Shown here: positions 1 through 9,580 of the stretch, in pieces | Position numbering within the stretch: position 1 is the stretch's first letter | Layout of the letters: every line of letters begins with the position of its first letter | Source: Lysinibacillus sp. | Lineage (GTDB): Bacteria; Bacillota; Bacilli; Bacillales_A; Planococcaceae | Direction: 5' to 3' | Length of the DNA stretch: 9,612 nt | NCBI GenBank assembly: GCA_012735355.1 | Contig: JAAYHP010000540.1 | Coordinates: forward strand, 1-9,612 | Notes under the pieces: model-generated | Told to the model about the DNA's origin: nothing | What the model saw: the letters and a program-made list of their open reading frames with translations, nothing else | Databases searched by the model: none | Program-made: the position numbers and the translations under genes

Positions 1-1244
1 GCGATAATACCGCAAATTCCTATCAGTTTTGGATAGAAAGAGTATTGCAAAATACTTAACGGAGATATTCCAGCTACGCTCACAGCTGCAAGGAATTGGG
101 CTCCGTATGGTAGAAGGCCTTGGGTCGCACAAGAGAAAAGATCTAATATACTTGCAGATTTTCGTGGCTCAATATTATACTGATCCGCAATATTTTTCGC
201 TAACGGTCCGGAGATTAAAATTGCTATTGTATTATTAGCCGTCGATAAATCTGTTATACCGACCAAACCAGCAATCCCTAGTTCTGCACCTTTTTGAGAT
301 TGAATGTTCCGTGTCACAATATGTAGCAGGAAATCTATACCGCCGTTAAATTTAATCACCTCTCCCATTCCGGCAATTAATATGGCAAGAAAGGCCATTT
401 CATACATTCCTGCCATGCCTTCACCAATCTTTTGTAAAAGGCTCATGAACTGATAGCTACCATCTGCTAAACCTACAATCCCAGAGAGCACAATCCCTAT
501 TGCTAAAACAAGGAAAACATTCATTCCAACTAACGCAAGTACAATTACTAAAACATAGGGAATTATCTTTACAATACTATAACTTAACTGCTCTACTTGT
601 CCCGATTCACCTAATGTGATAACCCCTAAAATAATCGAAGTTACAATCGCAGCTGGCAACACAATCCAAAAGTTCACCTTAAATTTATCCTTCATTTCTG
701 CGCCTTGCGAACGAACGGCAGTGATGGTTGTATCGGAAATAAAGGATAAGTTATCGCCAAACATCGAACCACCAATAATGGATGCCATTACTAAAGCCAT
801 AGAAATATCGGTATGTTCGCTTATCCCTACTCCGATTGGCGCTAGTGCAACGATGGTTCCAACCGATGTCCCCATCGACAAAGAAATAAAGCAGGCGATG
901 ATGAACAAGCCTACAACGAGCAAGTTTTGCGGAACAACAGATAGGGCGAAGTTAACAGTGGAGTCCACTGCCCCCATACCTTTTGCAACCTCAGAAAAAG
1001 CACCTGCTAATAGAAAAATGATCACCATTAGCATCACATTTAAATTTCCCGCACCTTTACAAAATATATCAACCTTTCGTGAGAAGGGTTCTTTTCGATT
1101 CATCGCTAAAGCTACAGCCCCTGATATAGTAATGGCTACAATAACAGGAAAAGCATAAAAATCACCTGTAATCATCCCTGAGCCTATAAATAAAATTAAA
1201 AACACTACAAAAGGGATTAACGCCCATGGATTCCCTTTTTTCAT
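1..1244 (-). CDS. NhaC-superfamily Na+/H+ antiporter-type transporter under SAM riboswitch control; probable methionine (MetT-like) transporter, 3' end outside the window
   Basis: An open frame reads from ATG at 1244 to the left edge without a stop, giving 414 codons of an integral membrane protein that starts MKKGNPWALIPFVVFLILF. Most of it is hydrophobic helices. NhaC-type signatures include GTSVGT (about residues 125-130), GGSMFGDNLSFISDTTI (about 158-174), and a second-half repeat-like stretch with TDLSTANNT. Family members are usually somewhat longer than 414 aa, so only a short C-terminus is probably missing. The start is fixed by GGAGGTGG four bases upstream. The leader carries an S-box riboswitch, so the gene should be on when SAM is low. 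Known: comparative genomics has predicted S-box-controlled NhaC-superfamily proteins (MetT) to be methionine transporters, while other relatives are Na+/H+ or malate/lactate antiporters. Inference: this one imports methionine or a related sulfur compound, using an ion gradient. The family call is secure; the substrate is not shown by sequence alone. Confidence 0.9.
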   Translation of the reverse strand, partial: MKKGNPWALIPFVVFLILFIGSGMITGDFYAFPVIVAITISGAVALAMNRKEPFSRKVDIFCKGAGNLNVMLMVIIFLLAGAFSEVAKGMGAVDSTVNFALSVVPQNLLVVGLFIIACFISLSMGTSVGTIVALAPIGVGISEHTDISMALVMASIIGGSMFGDNLSFISDTTITAVRSQGAEMKDKFKVNFWIVLPAAIVTSIILGVITLGESGQVEQLSYSIVKIIPYVLVIVLALVGMNVFLVLAIGIVLSGIVGLADGSYQFMSLLQKIGEGMAGMYEMAFLAILIAGMGEVIKFNGGIDFLLHIVTRNIQSQKGAELGIAGLVGITDLSTANNTIAILISGPLAKNIADQYNIEPRKSASILDLFSCATQGLLPYGAQFLAAVSVAGISPLSILQYSFYPKLIGICGII

Positions 1245-1266
1245 TGTTCCACCTCCAAAAAATTTA

Positions 1267-1287
1267 GGACACGGCTTTTTCGTGTCC
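1267..1287 (-). other. Second leader hairpin between the riboswitch terminator and the Shine-Dalgarno
   Basis: Read on the minus strand, GGACACG and CGTGTCC form a perfect 7-bp stem around a 7-nt A-rich loop. It is followed by UAAAUUUUUU and then directly by the GGAGG of the NhaC-type gene. It begins two bases after the U-tract of the riboswitch terminator. It could be a weak second terminator, a 5' stabiliser, or an element affecting ribosome access. The pairing is seen directly; the role is a guess. Confidence 0.5.
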
Positions 1288-1289
1288 CG

Positions 1290-1323
1290 AAAAAAAACCT
1301 CTTCTTGAAAATGCAAGAAGAGG
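1290..1323 (-). terminator. Intrinsic terminator of the SAM riboswitch (expression platform)
   Basis: On the minus strand CCTCTTCTTG and CAAGAAGAGG make a perfect 10-bp stem around a 6-nt loop, followed by eight Ts. It lies 23 nt after the aptamer and before the start codon, the usual layout of a transcriptional OFF switch. The 5' arm (1313-1321) can instead pair with GCAAGCAAGA in the 3' part of the aptamer (1360-1369): nine base pairs with one bulged C, a candidate antiterminator. SAM binding would hold the aptamer together and let the terminator form. It may also stop read-through from the upstream MFS gene. Confidence 0.88.
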
Positions 1324-1346
1324 CCTTATATTTATAAAACACTCAA

Positions 1347-1448
1347 CTTATCTATCAAGTCTTGCTTGCTGGATTTGGCACAGTAACTTATAAATAAGTT
1401 CCGCTGCCGAGATTTCATCAGGCCAGTCCCTCCATCTCTCTTGATAAG
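1347..1448 (-). ncRNA. SAM-I (S-box) riboswitch aptamer
   Basis: Read on the minus strand, the segment opens with CTTATCAAGAGAG and continues through GGAGGGACTGGCC, TGATGAAA, CTCGGCAGC and GTGCCAAATCC to the closing GATAGATAAG. These are the conserved blocks of the S-box in the right order. P1 closes by CTTATC (1443-1448) with GATAAG (1347-1352). P3 is visible as AACTTA-TTTA-TAAGTT. The GGCC around 1421-1424 can supply the pseudoknot strand. The RNA binds S-adenosylmethionine and normally turns off methionine or cysteine genes when SAM is plentiful. Here it controls the NhaC-type transporter that begins about 100 nt downstream. Confidence 0.95.
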
Positions 1449-1503
1449 AAGAAAAAATCTTATTTTTTTGACACAGCAAATAAAAGATTACATGATTTTC
1501 GAT

Positions 1504-1512
1504 ATTATATCA
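1504..1512 (-). promoter_or_regulatory. Candidate extended -10 promoter for the riboswitch-controlled transporter
   Basis: On the minus strand the sequence TGATATAAT is a perfect extended -10 (TG-n-TATAAT). No good -35 is present at 16-18 nt, which is tolerable for extended -10 promoters. Transcription would begin near 1497, about 50 nt before the aptamer. It lies about 65 nt after the stop codon of the MFS gene, so the transporter need not depend on read-through. Confidence 0.5.
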
Positions 1513-1576
1513 ATAAAATTTACCTGGATGTTTTTATCTACCAAAATGTAACTATCATTGGAAAGGTTCTCTGCAT

Positions 1577-2776
1577 TTATTCTTCCAGTTGGTGAAATTC
1601 ATAACGTTTAAATTTCATCATTGATATAATGCCGAGAATAGGTCCAATCGCTAAAATAGAAAATACCCACTCCCAACCAACAAACCTTTGAATAATAGGA
1701 ATTAGATTAATTGAACATATAGTAATAAGGAATCCGATACACATTTGAAAAGTGAGGGCCGTACCTACAAAATCCTCCTCAGCTACTTCTGAAACGGCTG
1801 CAGAAAATTGAGCGGAATCCGAGATTACAGACATTCCCCAAATCATTGAGATGATTAAAGTTAACCAAATAGATTGTCCAAATGTAAATCCTATAAATAT
1901 TGAACAGATTGCACTTATAAACATAGATACGATCGTTAAATTGGATCTACCTAATTTATCTGATATGATTCCACCTATAACGCAGCCAATCCCTCCTGCT
2001 ATCCCAATGGAAATAAAGGAGGATAATGCAATGAACCAATAAGGGGTTTCCGGTAAAGTTATGGAAAAACTAGCTGTCAAAAAAGCGGGAATCCATGTCC
2101 ACATCGCATATAATTCCCACATATGACCGAAATAACCGTAATTCGCGAGCATTACTGGTTTACTTCTAATAACCTTACTTATTAATTTTAATGAGAAAGA
2201 AGATTTTTTTGCTTGCCCTGGAGCATCTTCTAAAATAAATGTCCCAATGAAAGCTGATAATAATGCCAACATCGAACTACAAATGATGACGAATTTCCAA
2301 TTTAATGATGAAAAAAACATTAAAACAAAATGAGGTAATGATGATCCTAGGGTTAATGCGGCAATCAAGATTCCAATGGCAACTCCTCGATTTTTCGGAA
2401 ACCATTGAGATAAAATTTTCACAGCAATGGGATATACACCAGCAAGTATAATCCCCGTTAAAATTCTCAGTAAAATACCGAAAAAGGCATTATCCACTAA
2501 AATTAGTAAGGCATTGAATATTGCCCCAAGAAAAGCGGAAACTGCAAAAATCTTCCGGGGATTATAACGATCAGCAATCCCTAAAAATGAACTAAAGAAC
2601 GCTCCGATGACAAAGCCAATTGGAACAGAAGCAGAAAGCCAAGCTTCTGAACTGGAATGAATATTCCATACAATCATTAATTGGGGGGCAATAACTGATG
2701 CACTAAACCACAAGCTTAATGCGCATAATACGGAAAAACCAATCCATGCCAATGCTCTCCAACTACCTTGAATCAT
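1577..2776 (-). CDS. Major facilitator superfamily (MFS) permease, substrate unknown
   Basis: The 399-aa product has the usual MFS length and about twelve hydrophobic segments. The MFS loop motif appears twice: GIADRYNPRKIF between helices 2 and 3, and GIISDKLGRSNLT in the matching position of the second half. A distinctive stretch, YFGHMWELYAMWTWIPAF, begins the second half. The protein ends in a short charged tail (FKRYEFHQLEE). The frame is open from an ATG at 2794, but that codon lacks a ribosome binding site. The ATG at 2776 is preceded by AGAGGTGAT at proper spacing and gives a protein starting MIQGSWRALAW, so I prefer it. Both neighbours are separate units: the suf terminator lies upstream and the SAM-controlled transporter has its own promoter downstream. 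The sequence is somewhat like the CynX/NarK-type branches of MFS, but nothing visible fixes a substrate, and I assign none. Confidence 0.9.
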   Translation of the reverse strand: MIQGSWRALAWIGFSVLCALSLWFSASVIAPQLMIVWNIHSSSEAWLSASVPIGFVIGAFFSSFLGIADRYNPRKIFAVSAFLGAIFNALLILVDNAFFGILLRILTGIILAGVYPIAVKILSQWFPKNRGVAIGILIAALTLGSSLPHFVLMFFSSLNWKFVIICSSMLALLSAFIGTFILEDAPGQAKKSSFSLKLISKVIRSKPVMLANYGYFGHMWELYAMWTWIPAFLTASFSITLPETPYWFIALSSFISIGIAGGIGCVIGGIISDKLGRSNLTIVSMFISAICSIFIGFTFGQSIWLTLIISMIWGMSVISDSAQFSAAVSEVAEEDFVGTALTFQMCIGFLITICSINLIPIIQRFVGWEWVFSILAIGPILGIISMMKFKRYEFHQLEE

Positions 2777-2944
2777 CAATATCACCTCTGTCATATAAAT
2801 TCTTCAGAGTGCTAATATAAAGCTAAATATTATCTATAAATTCGCATACAATAGTACTTCATCAACATAACTTCTAATTCCTTCTTAAAAATGGCTAGGA
2901 CTAAACAAAATCACTTTAATTCTTGGCCTCTTCTTCTTAAGAAA

Positions 2945-2988
2945 AATTAAAAGAAGACGAACGTCTATGTTCGCCTTCTCTTTTAATT
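2945..2988 (-). terminator. Intrinsic terminator of the suf operon
   Basis: The arms 2945-2962 and 2969-2988 form a long stem around a 6-nt loop, with one wobble/mismatch position and a two-base bulge. On the minus strand the 3' arm runs into AATTTTTC, giving a short T-tract. It lies about 70 nt past the sufB stop and before the MFS gene, so it should end the sufCDSUB transcript. Confidence 0.75.
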
Positions 2989-3028
2989 ATATGCACAAAA
3001 TCGGCATAATAATATATTTTTACGTCTG

Positions 3029-3051
3029 AAACCCTTGATACACAAAGGTTT
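3029..3051 (-). other. Hairpin in the sufB 3' untranslated region
   Basis: In the minus-strand RNA, AAACCUUUG and CAAGGGUUU form a 9-bp stem with one G-U pair and a 5-nt loop, starting nine bases after the sufB stop codon. No T-run follows in the direction of transcription, so it is not a terminator by itself. It could protect the 3' end of the operon mRNA. The wobble pair favours formation in the suf transcript rather than in the antisense. Confidence 0.4.
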
Positions 3052-3059
3052 TTTCCATA

Positions 3060-4457
3060 TTATCCGATAGACCCTTCCATTTCGAACTTGATTAAGCGGT
3101 TCATTTCTACCGCGTATTCCATTGGAAGTTCTTTCGTGAATGGTTCTATGAAGCCCATTACGATCATTTCTGTTGCTTCTTGTTCAGAAATACCGCGGCT
3201 CATTAAGTAGAATAATTGTTCTTCCGATACTTTTGAAACTTTCGCTTCGTGTTCAAGAGACACGTTGTCATTTAAAATTTCGTTGTATGGAATTGTATCC
3301 GATGCGGATTGATTATCTAAAATTAACGTATCACATTCGATGTTCGCACGGGCGCCACTTGCTTTTGGACCGAAGCGAACGATCCCGCGGTAAGTTACTT
3401 TACCGCCTTGTTTTGAAATGGATTTTGATACGATTGTTGATGAAGTATTTGGTGCTAAGTGAATCATTTTCGCCCCAGCATCTTGGTGTTGACCTTTACC
3501 TGCAATGGCAATAGAAAGAGTCATACCACGAGCACCTTCACCTTTAAGGATACAAGCAGGATACTTCATCGTTAATTTGGAACCAATGTTACCGTCAATC
3601 CATTCCATCGTACCATTTTCTTCAACAATAGTACGTTTCGTTACTAGGTTGTAAACGTTGTTTGCCCAGTTTTGGATCGTTGTATAGCGGCAATACGCAC
3701 CTTTTTTCACGATAATTTCAACTACCGCAGAGTGAAGGGAACTTGTTGTATACACAGGAGCTGTACAACCTTCAACGTAATGCACGTGAGCACCTTCATC
3801 GACGATAATTAATGTACGTTCAAATTGACCCATATTTTCAGAGTTGATGCGGAAATATGCTTGTAGTGGCGTATCCACTTTTACACCAGGTGGAACGTAA
3901 ATGAATGAACCACCGGACCATACAGCTGTATTTAATGCCGCAAACTTGTTATCCGATGCTGGTACTACTGTACCCCAATATTTTTTGAAAATATCTTCGT
4001 TTTCTTGAAGGGCTGAATCAGTATCTTTAAAGATAATTCCCATCTCTTCAAGGTCTTTTTTCATGTTGTGGTAAACAACTTCTGATTCATATTGCGCAGA
4101 TACACCAGCTAAATATTTTTGCTCAGCTTCCGGGATACCTAATTTGTCAAATGTTCGTTTAATTTCTTCCGGTACTTCATCCCATGAACGTTGAGTTGCT
4201 TCCGTCGGTTTTACGTAGTAAGTAATTTCATCGAAGTCTAAACCTGAAAGATCTCCACCCCATTGTGGCATCGGTTTCGAATAGAATATTTCAAGAGCCT
4301 TCAAGCGGGATTCAAGCATCCACTCTGGCTCGTTTTTCATTTTTGAAATTTCACGGACGATTTCTTCGGTTAATCCACGTTTTGAACGGAATATAGAAAC
4401 GTCCTTATCATGGAAGCCGTATTTGTAATCGCCAATTTCGGGCATTTTTTTTGCCAT
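3060..4457 (-). CDS. sufB: SufB, Fe-S cluster assembly scaffold protein
   Basis: SufB is the core of the cytoplasmic SufBC2D scaffold on which Fe-S clusters are built from SufS/SufU-derived sulfur. The product is 465 aa, the length of Bacillus subtilis SufB, and I recognise near-identical family blocks: [19 protein letters not shown] at the N-terminus, [14 protein letters not shown] (about 181-194), the [11 protein letters not shown] block with Cys231, [10 protein letters not shown] with Cys375, and the C-terminal [14 protein letters not shown] helix pair. Cys231 and Cys375 appear to match E. coli Cys254 and Cys405, which take part in sulfur transfer and cluster building. The frame extends six codons upstream to 4475, but ATG 4457 has GGAGGAGAG just upstream and matches the family start. 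It is the last gene of the operon, 20 nt after sufU, followed by a terminator. All key residues are present. Confidence 0.98.
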   Translation of the reverse strand: MAKKMPEIGDYKYGFHDKDVSIFRSKRGLTEEIVREISKMKNEPEWMLESRLKALEIFYSKPMPQWGGDLSGLDFDEITYYVKPTEATQRSWDEVPEEIKRTFDKLGIPEAEQKYLAGVSAQYESEVVYHNMKKDLEEMGIIFKDTDSALQENEDIFKKYWGTVVPASDNKFAALNTAVWSGGSFIYVPPGVKVDTPLQAYFRINSENMGQFERTLIIVDEGAHVHYVEGCTAPVYTTSSLHSAVVEIIVKKGAYCRYTTIQNWANNVYNLVTKRTIVEENGTMEWIDGNIGSKLTMKYPACILKGEGARGMTLSIAIAGKGQHQDAGAKMIHLAPNTSSTIVSKSISKQGGKVTYRGIVRFGPKASGARANIECDTLILDNQSASDTIPYNEILNDNVSLEHEAKVSKVSEEQLFYLMSRGISEQEATEMIVMGFIEPFTKELPMEYAVEMNRLIKFEMEGSIG

Positions 4458-4477
4458 GTTCTCTCCTCCGTTCAAAT

Positions 4478-7438
<2,961 letters not shown>

Positions 7439-7457
7439 CTTCAATCGTCCTCCTAAA

Positions 7458-8243
7458 TTAAGCTTCTTGTTCTGTAATTGCGTCTGTATCTTCAATACCT
7501 AGTTCTTGTTTTACCCACTCATAACCTTCTGCTTCAAGTCTTTTCGCTAGTTCCGGTCCGCCGGATTTCACAACTTTACCTTGCATCATCACGTGTACAT
7601 AATCAGGTGTAATGTAGTTCAGTAAACGTTGATAGTGAGTAATTACTAAGCAACCGAAGTTTTCTCCACGCATTTCGTTAACGCCTTTTGACACTACTTT
7701 TAATGCGTCAATATCAAGACCTGAGTCAATTTCGTCCAGGATTGCAAAAGTAGGTTTAATCATCATCATTTGAAGGATTTCATTGCGTTTCTTTTCCCCA
7801 CCAGAGAATCCTTCATTTAAATAACGTTGGGACATTTCTGGGTCCATTTCTAGGAATTCCATTGTTTTGTCTAACTCGCGAATAAATTTCATAATAGAAA
7901 TTTCATTTCCTTCTCCACGACGAGCATTAATTGCAGAACGGATAAAGTCCGCATTTGTTACTCCAGAAATTTCAGAAGGATATTGCATTGCTAGGAAAAG
8001 ACCAGCTTTAGCTCGCTCGTCCACTTCCATTTCTAAAACATTTTGTCCATCTATTTCAATTGTCCCTTGAGTTACTTCATATTTAGGATGTCCCATAATC
8101 GCTGCTGCTAATGTGGACTTACCAGTACCGTTAGGCCCCATAATTGCATGTACTTCGTTTGTATTAATAGTTAGGTTTACACCTTTTAAAATCTCCTTGT
8201 CTTCAATGGAAACGTGAAGATCTTTAATGACTAAAGTTGACAT
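7458..8243 (-). CDS. sufC: SufC, ABC-type ATPase of the Fe-S assembly complex
   Basis: SufC is a soluble ABC ATPase that drives conformational change in SufBC2D. It does not transport anything. The 261-aa protein contains Walker A GPNGTGKST (36-44), Q-loop Gln87, the signature FSGGEKKR (146-153), Walker B FAILDEIDSGLD with catalytic Glu171, and H-loop His203. The sequence just before the signature (RYLNEGFSGGEKKRNE) is characteristic of SufC. GGAGG sits seven bases before ATG 8243. It is the first gene of the operon, with a candidate promoter about 60-90 nt upstream of the start codon. All ATPase motifs are intact, so the protein should be active. Confidence 0.98.
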   Translation of the reverse strand: MSTLVIKDLHVSIEDKEILKGVNLTINTNEVHAIMGPNGTGKSTLAAAIMGHPKYEVTQGTIEIDGQNVLEMEVDERAKAGLFLAMQYPSEISGVTNADFIRSAINARRGEGNEISIMKFIRELDKTMEFLEMDPEMSQRYLNEGFSGGEKKRNEILQMMMIKPTFAILDEIDSGLDIDALKVVSKGVNEMRGENFGCLVITHYQRLLNYITPDYVHVMMQGKVVKSGGPELAKRLEAEGYEWVKQELGIEDTDAITEQEA

Positions 8244-8267
8244 GTATATACCTCCATTTATACTATC

Positions 8268-8282
8268 AATGGTAATACCATT
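8268..8282. promoter_or_regulatory. 15-nt palindrome in the suf leader, possible operator
   Basis: AATGGTATTACCATT is a perfect inverted repeat with 7-base arms and one central base. It lies between the predicted suf transcription start (near 8296) and the sufC Shine-Dalgarno. A short centre and symmetric arms look more like a dimeric repressor site than an RNA hairpin. I do not recognise it as a known Fur, PerR, CymR or NsrR consensus. Confidence 0.4.
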
Positions 8283-8302
8283 TCTAATTTATTATCATTC
8301 TA

Positions 8303-8331
8303 ATCTTAACCGAAAACATCTTAGCATGCAA
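8303..8331 (-). promoter_or_regulatory. Candidate sigma-A promoter of sufCDSUB
   Basis: On the minus strand TTGCAT (-35, 8326-8331) and TAAGAT (-10, 8303-8308) are separated by exactly 17 nt, matching TTGACA/TATAAT at four and five of six positions. Transcription would start near 8296, giving an untranslated leader of about 50 nt before sufC that includes the palindrome at 8268-8282. This is the best-spaced pair I found on that strand of the intergenic region. Confidence 0.6.
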
Positions 8332-8465
8332 AAGTTTTAAACTTAAATCGTAATATTTCAACAAAAACCCTATCATTATTAGAATTCTCCTCTATTAATT
8401 AGTTCATTAGAAAAATTTCCTTAGTAAAAAGTAGGGAGTATCATTTTCAATAAATTTACCATAAT

Positions 8466-8480
8466 TGAGAATGGTTATTA
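8466..8480. promoter_or_regulatory. Fur-like box in the suf / gltC intergenic region
   Basis: TGAGAATGGTTATTA agrees with the Bacillus 7-1-7 Fur box (TGATAATnATTATCA) at 11 of 14 defined positions. A G at the fourth position is also common in known Fur sites. It lies 17 nt upstream of the -35 of the candidate gltC promoter and about 135 nt upstream of the candidate suf promoter, so neither promoter is overlapped. The region is very AT-rich, and a chance match is possible. Confidence 0.35.
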
Positions 8481-8497
8481 ATAAGAACGAATGTCCA

Positions 8498-8526
8498 TTC
8501 ACTAGTTCCATATTTACTTTTATACT
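8498..8526 (+). promoter_or_regulatory. Candidate promoter of the gltC-like gene
   Basis: TTCACT (-35, 8498-8503) and TATACT (-10, 8521-8526) are 17 nt apart. Transcription would begin near 8533, leaving a leader of about 70 nt before the CTG start. A second pair, TTGTCA/TAGATA, lies closer but would start transcription inside the ribosome binding site. LysR genes of this kind are often autoregulated from such a divergent region. Confidence 0.4.
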
Positions 8527-8601
8527 TCTTTCAATTAATATAAATAATATATATTTTTGTCAGTAAATAATCTATTTATTAGATAAATTGGAGGGAGAAC
8601 A

Positions 8602-9504
8602 CTGGAATTACGTCAATTGCGATATTTTGTTGAAGTTGCTGAGCGAGAACATATTTCAGAGGCCGCAGAACATCTACACGTCGCTCAATCCGCAGTCAGT
8701 AGACAAATTGCCAATTTGGAAGAAGAATTAGGCACTCCACTGTTTGAACGGGTTGGCCGAAACGTAAAACTTACCCCTATAGGAAAAATATTTTTAGAAC
8801 ATACGATTACCGCATTAAAAGCCATTGATTTTGCAGTAAAACAAGTGGAAGAATATTTAGACCCTGCAAAAGGTACAATTAAAATCGGATTCCCTACGAG
8901 CCTAGCAAGTTATGTTCTTCCAACAGTTATTTCTGCATTTAAAAAGAAATATCCCGATGTATCATTCCATTTACGCCAAGGTTCCTATCGATATTTAATC
9001 GATGCAGTAAAAAATCGAGAATTAAATCTTGCTTTTTTAGGTCCAGTACCTCAAAAAGATGAAAGTATCAATACAATGATTTTATATAGTGAAAACATCC
9101 ATGCTTTACTTCCTGCCAACCATCCTCTTGCTAAACGTGAAAAAATCCATCTAGATGAACTTCGAAAAGATCAATTTGTTTTATTCCCTGAAGGATACAT
9201 ATTAAATTAGGTAGCAGTAGATGCATGTAAATCGGCTGGTTTTGTGCCGAATATCACTTCTGTAGGAGAAGATATGGATGCTTTAAAAGGGCTTGTTGCG
9301 TCAGGAATCGGAGTTACATTGTTGCCGGAAAGCTCCTTTATCGATTCCACTCCCCGTTTTACAGTAAAGATGGAAATAGAAAATCCTAACATCCGACGCA
9401 CCGTTGGAATTATTTATCCGACGAACCGAGAACTCGCACCCTCTGAACAAGTATTTATTCAATTCGTTAATTCTTTCTTCTCGCGATTAAATCAATTCCA
9501 ATAA
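8602..9504 (+). pseudogene. gltC: GltC-like LysR-family regulator interrupted by an in-frame amber stop
   Basis: Read through the stop, this frame gives a 300-aa protein, the length of B. subtilis GltC and very similar to it throughout. It has an N-terminal winged helix-turn-helix (MELRQLRYFVEVAE...AQSAVSRQIANLEEELG, about 1-62), a linker helix, then the two-lobed effector domain (about 90-295). GltC activates glutamate synthase genes in Bacillus in response to carbon/nitrogen state. Codon 203 (9208-9210) is TAG where GltC has Glu; GAG to TAG is one change. Homology continues in the same frame to TAA at 9502. A 202-aa product would keep the DNA-binding domain but lose half the effector domain. 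The start is a CTG, seven bases after GGAGG, exactly where family members begin MELRQLR; a TTG at 8617 is the only near alternative. No gltA/gltB lies alongside; the divergent neighbour is suf. It could be a decayed gene, a recent mutation or a sequencing error. Confidence 0.85.
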
Positions 9505-9525
9505 AAAAGAGGTTGGGACAAAAGT

Positions 9526-9567
9526 AAAAACTCATCATTTTCTCTTAAAAGAAAATGATGAGTTTTT
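9526..9567 (+). terminator. Perfect-stem terminator after the gltC-like gene, probably bidirectional
   Basis: AAAAACTCATCATTTTC and its exact complement make a 17-bp stem around an 8-nt loop, 21 nt past the stop codon. The stem ends in TTTTT on both strands, so it can end transcription from either side. The preceding GAGGTTGGGACAAAA resembles the GAGGCTGGGACA motif that often precedes such hairpins between genes in Bacillales. Confidence 0.85.
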
Positions 9568-9580
9568 GATATTAAACTGA

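Larger units (their letters stand above)
2777..3059. other. Intergenic region between sufB and the MFS gene
   Basis: This 283-nt stretch holds the suf terminator (2945-2988) and a hairpin just after the sufB stop (3029-3051). The remainder, upstream of the MFS gene, is AT-rich. I find no well-spaced -35/-10 pair for the MFS gene there, although weak -10-like sequences occur around 2815-2845 on the minus strand. No small gene with a ribosome binding site is evident. Confidence 0.5.
8244..8601. other. Divergent intergenic region between sufC and the gltC-like gene
   Basis: This is a 358-nt, strongly AT-rich region. It contains the candidate suf promoter, the palindrome near sufC, a Fur-like box, a candidate promoter for the plus-strand regulator, and the regulator's GGAGGGAG ribosome binding site (8590-8597). 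A 30-codon minus-strand reading frame with a Shine-Dalgarno (8284-8376) also fits here but overlaps the suf promoter and is doubtful. No RNA gene or known riboswitch is recognised. Confidence 0.6.

Noticed and set aside
616..1158. A 180-codon open frame on the plus strand
   Set aside because: It is antisense to the NhaC-type gene, has no convincing ribosome binding site and no family resemblance, and the minus-strand protein is clearly conserved.
1468..1473. A perfect TTGACA on the plus strand
   Set aside because: No acceptable -10 lies 16-18 nt downstream, and no plus-strand gene follows.
3173..3514. A 113-codon plus-strand open frame inside sufB
   Set aside because: It lies wholly opposite a conserved part of sufB and has no domain or start signal.
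7439..7495. A longer sufD with 19 more N-terminal residues overlapping sufC
   Set aside because: There is no ribosome binding site at 7495, the extra residues are not family-like, and GGAGGA marks the ATG at 7438.
8557..8585. TTGTCA-17-TAGATA as the gltC promoter
   Set aside because: Transcription would begin near 8592, inside the Shine-Dalgarno at 8590-8597. The upstream TTCACT/TATACT pair fits better.
9244..9504. The downstream part of the gltC frame as a separate 86-aa gene
   Set aside because: It would start at an internal GTG without a ribosome binding site and is simply the C-terminal half of the LysR effector domain.
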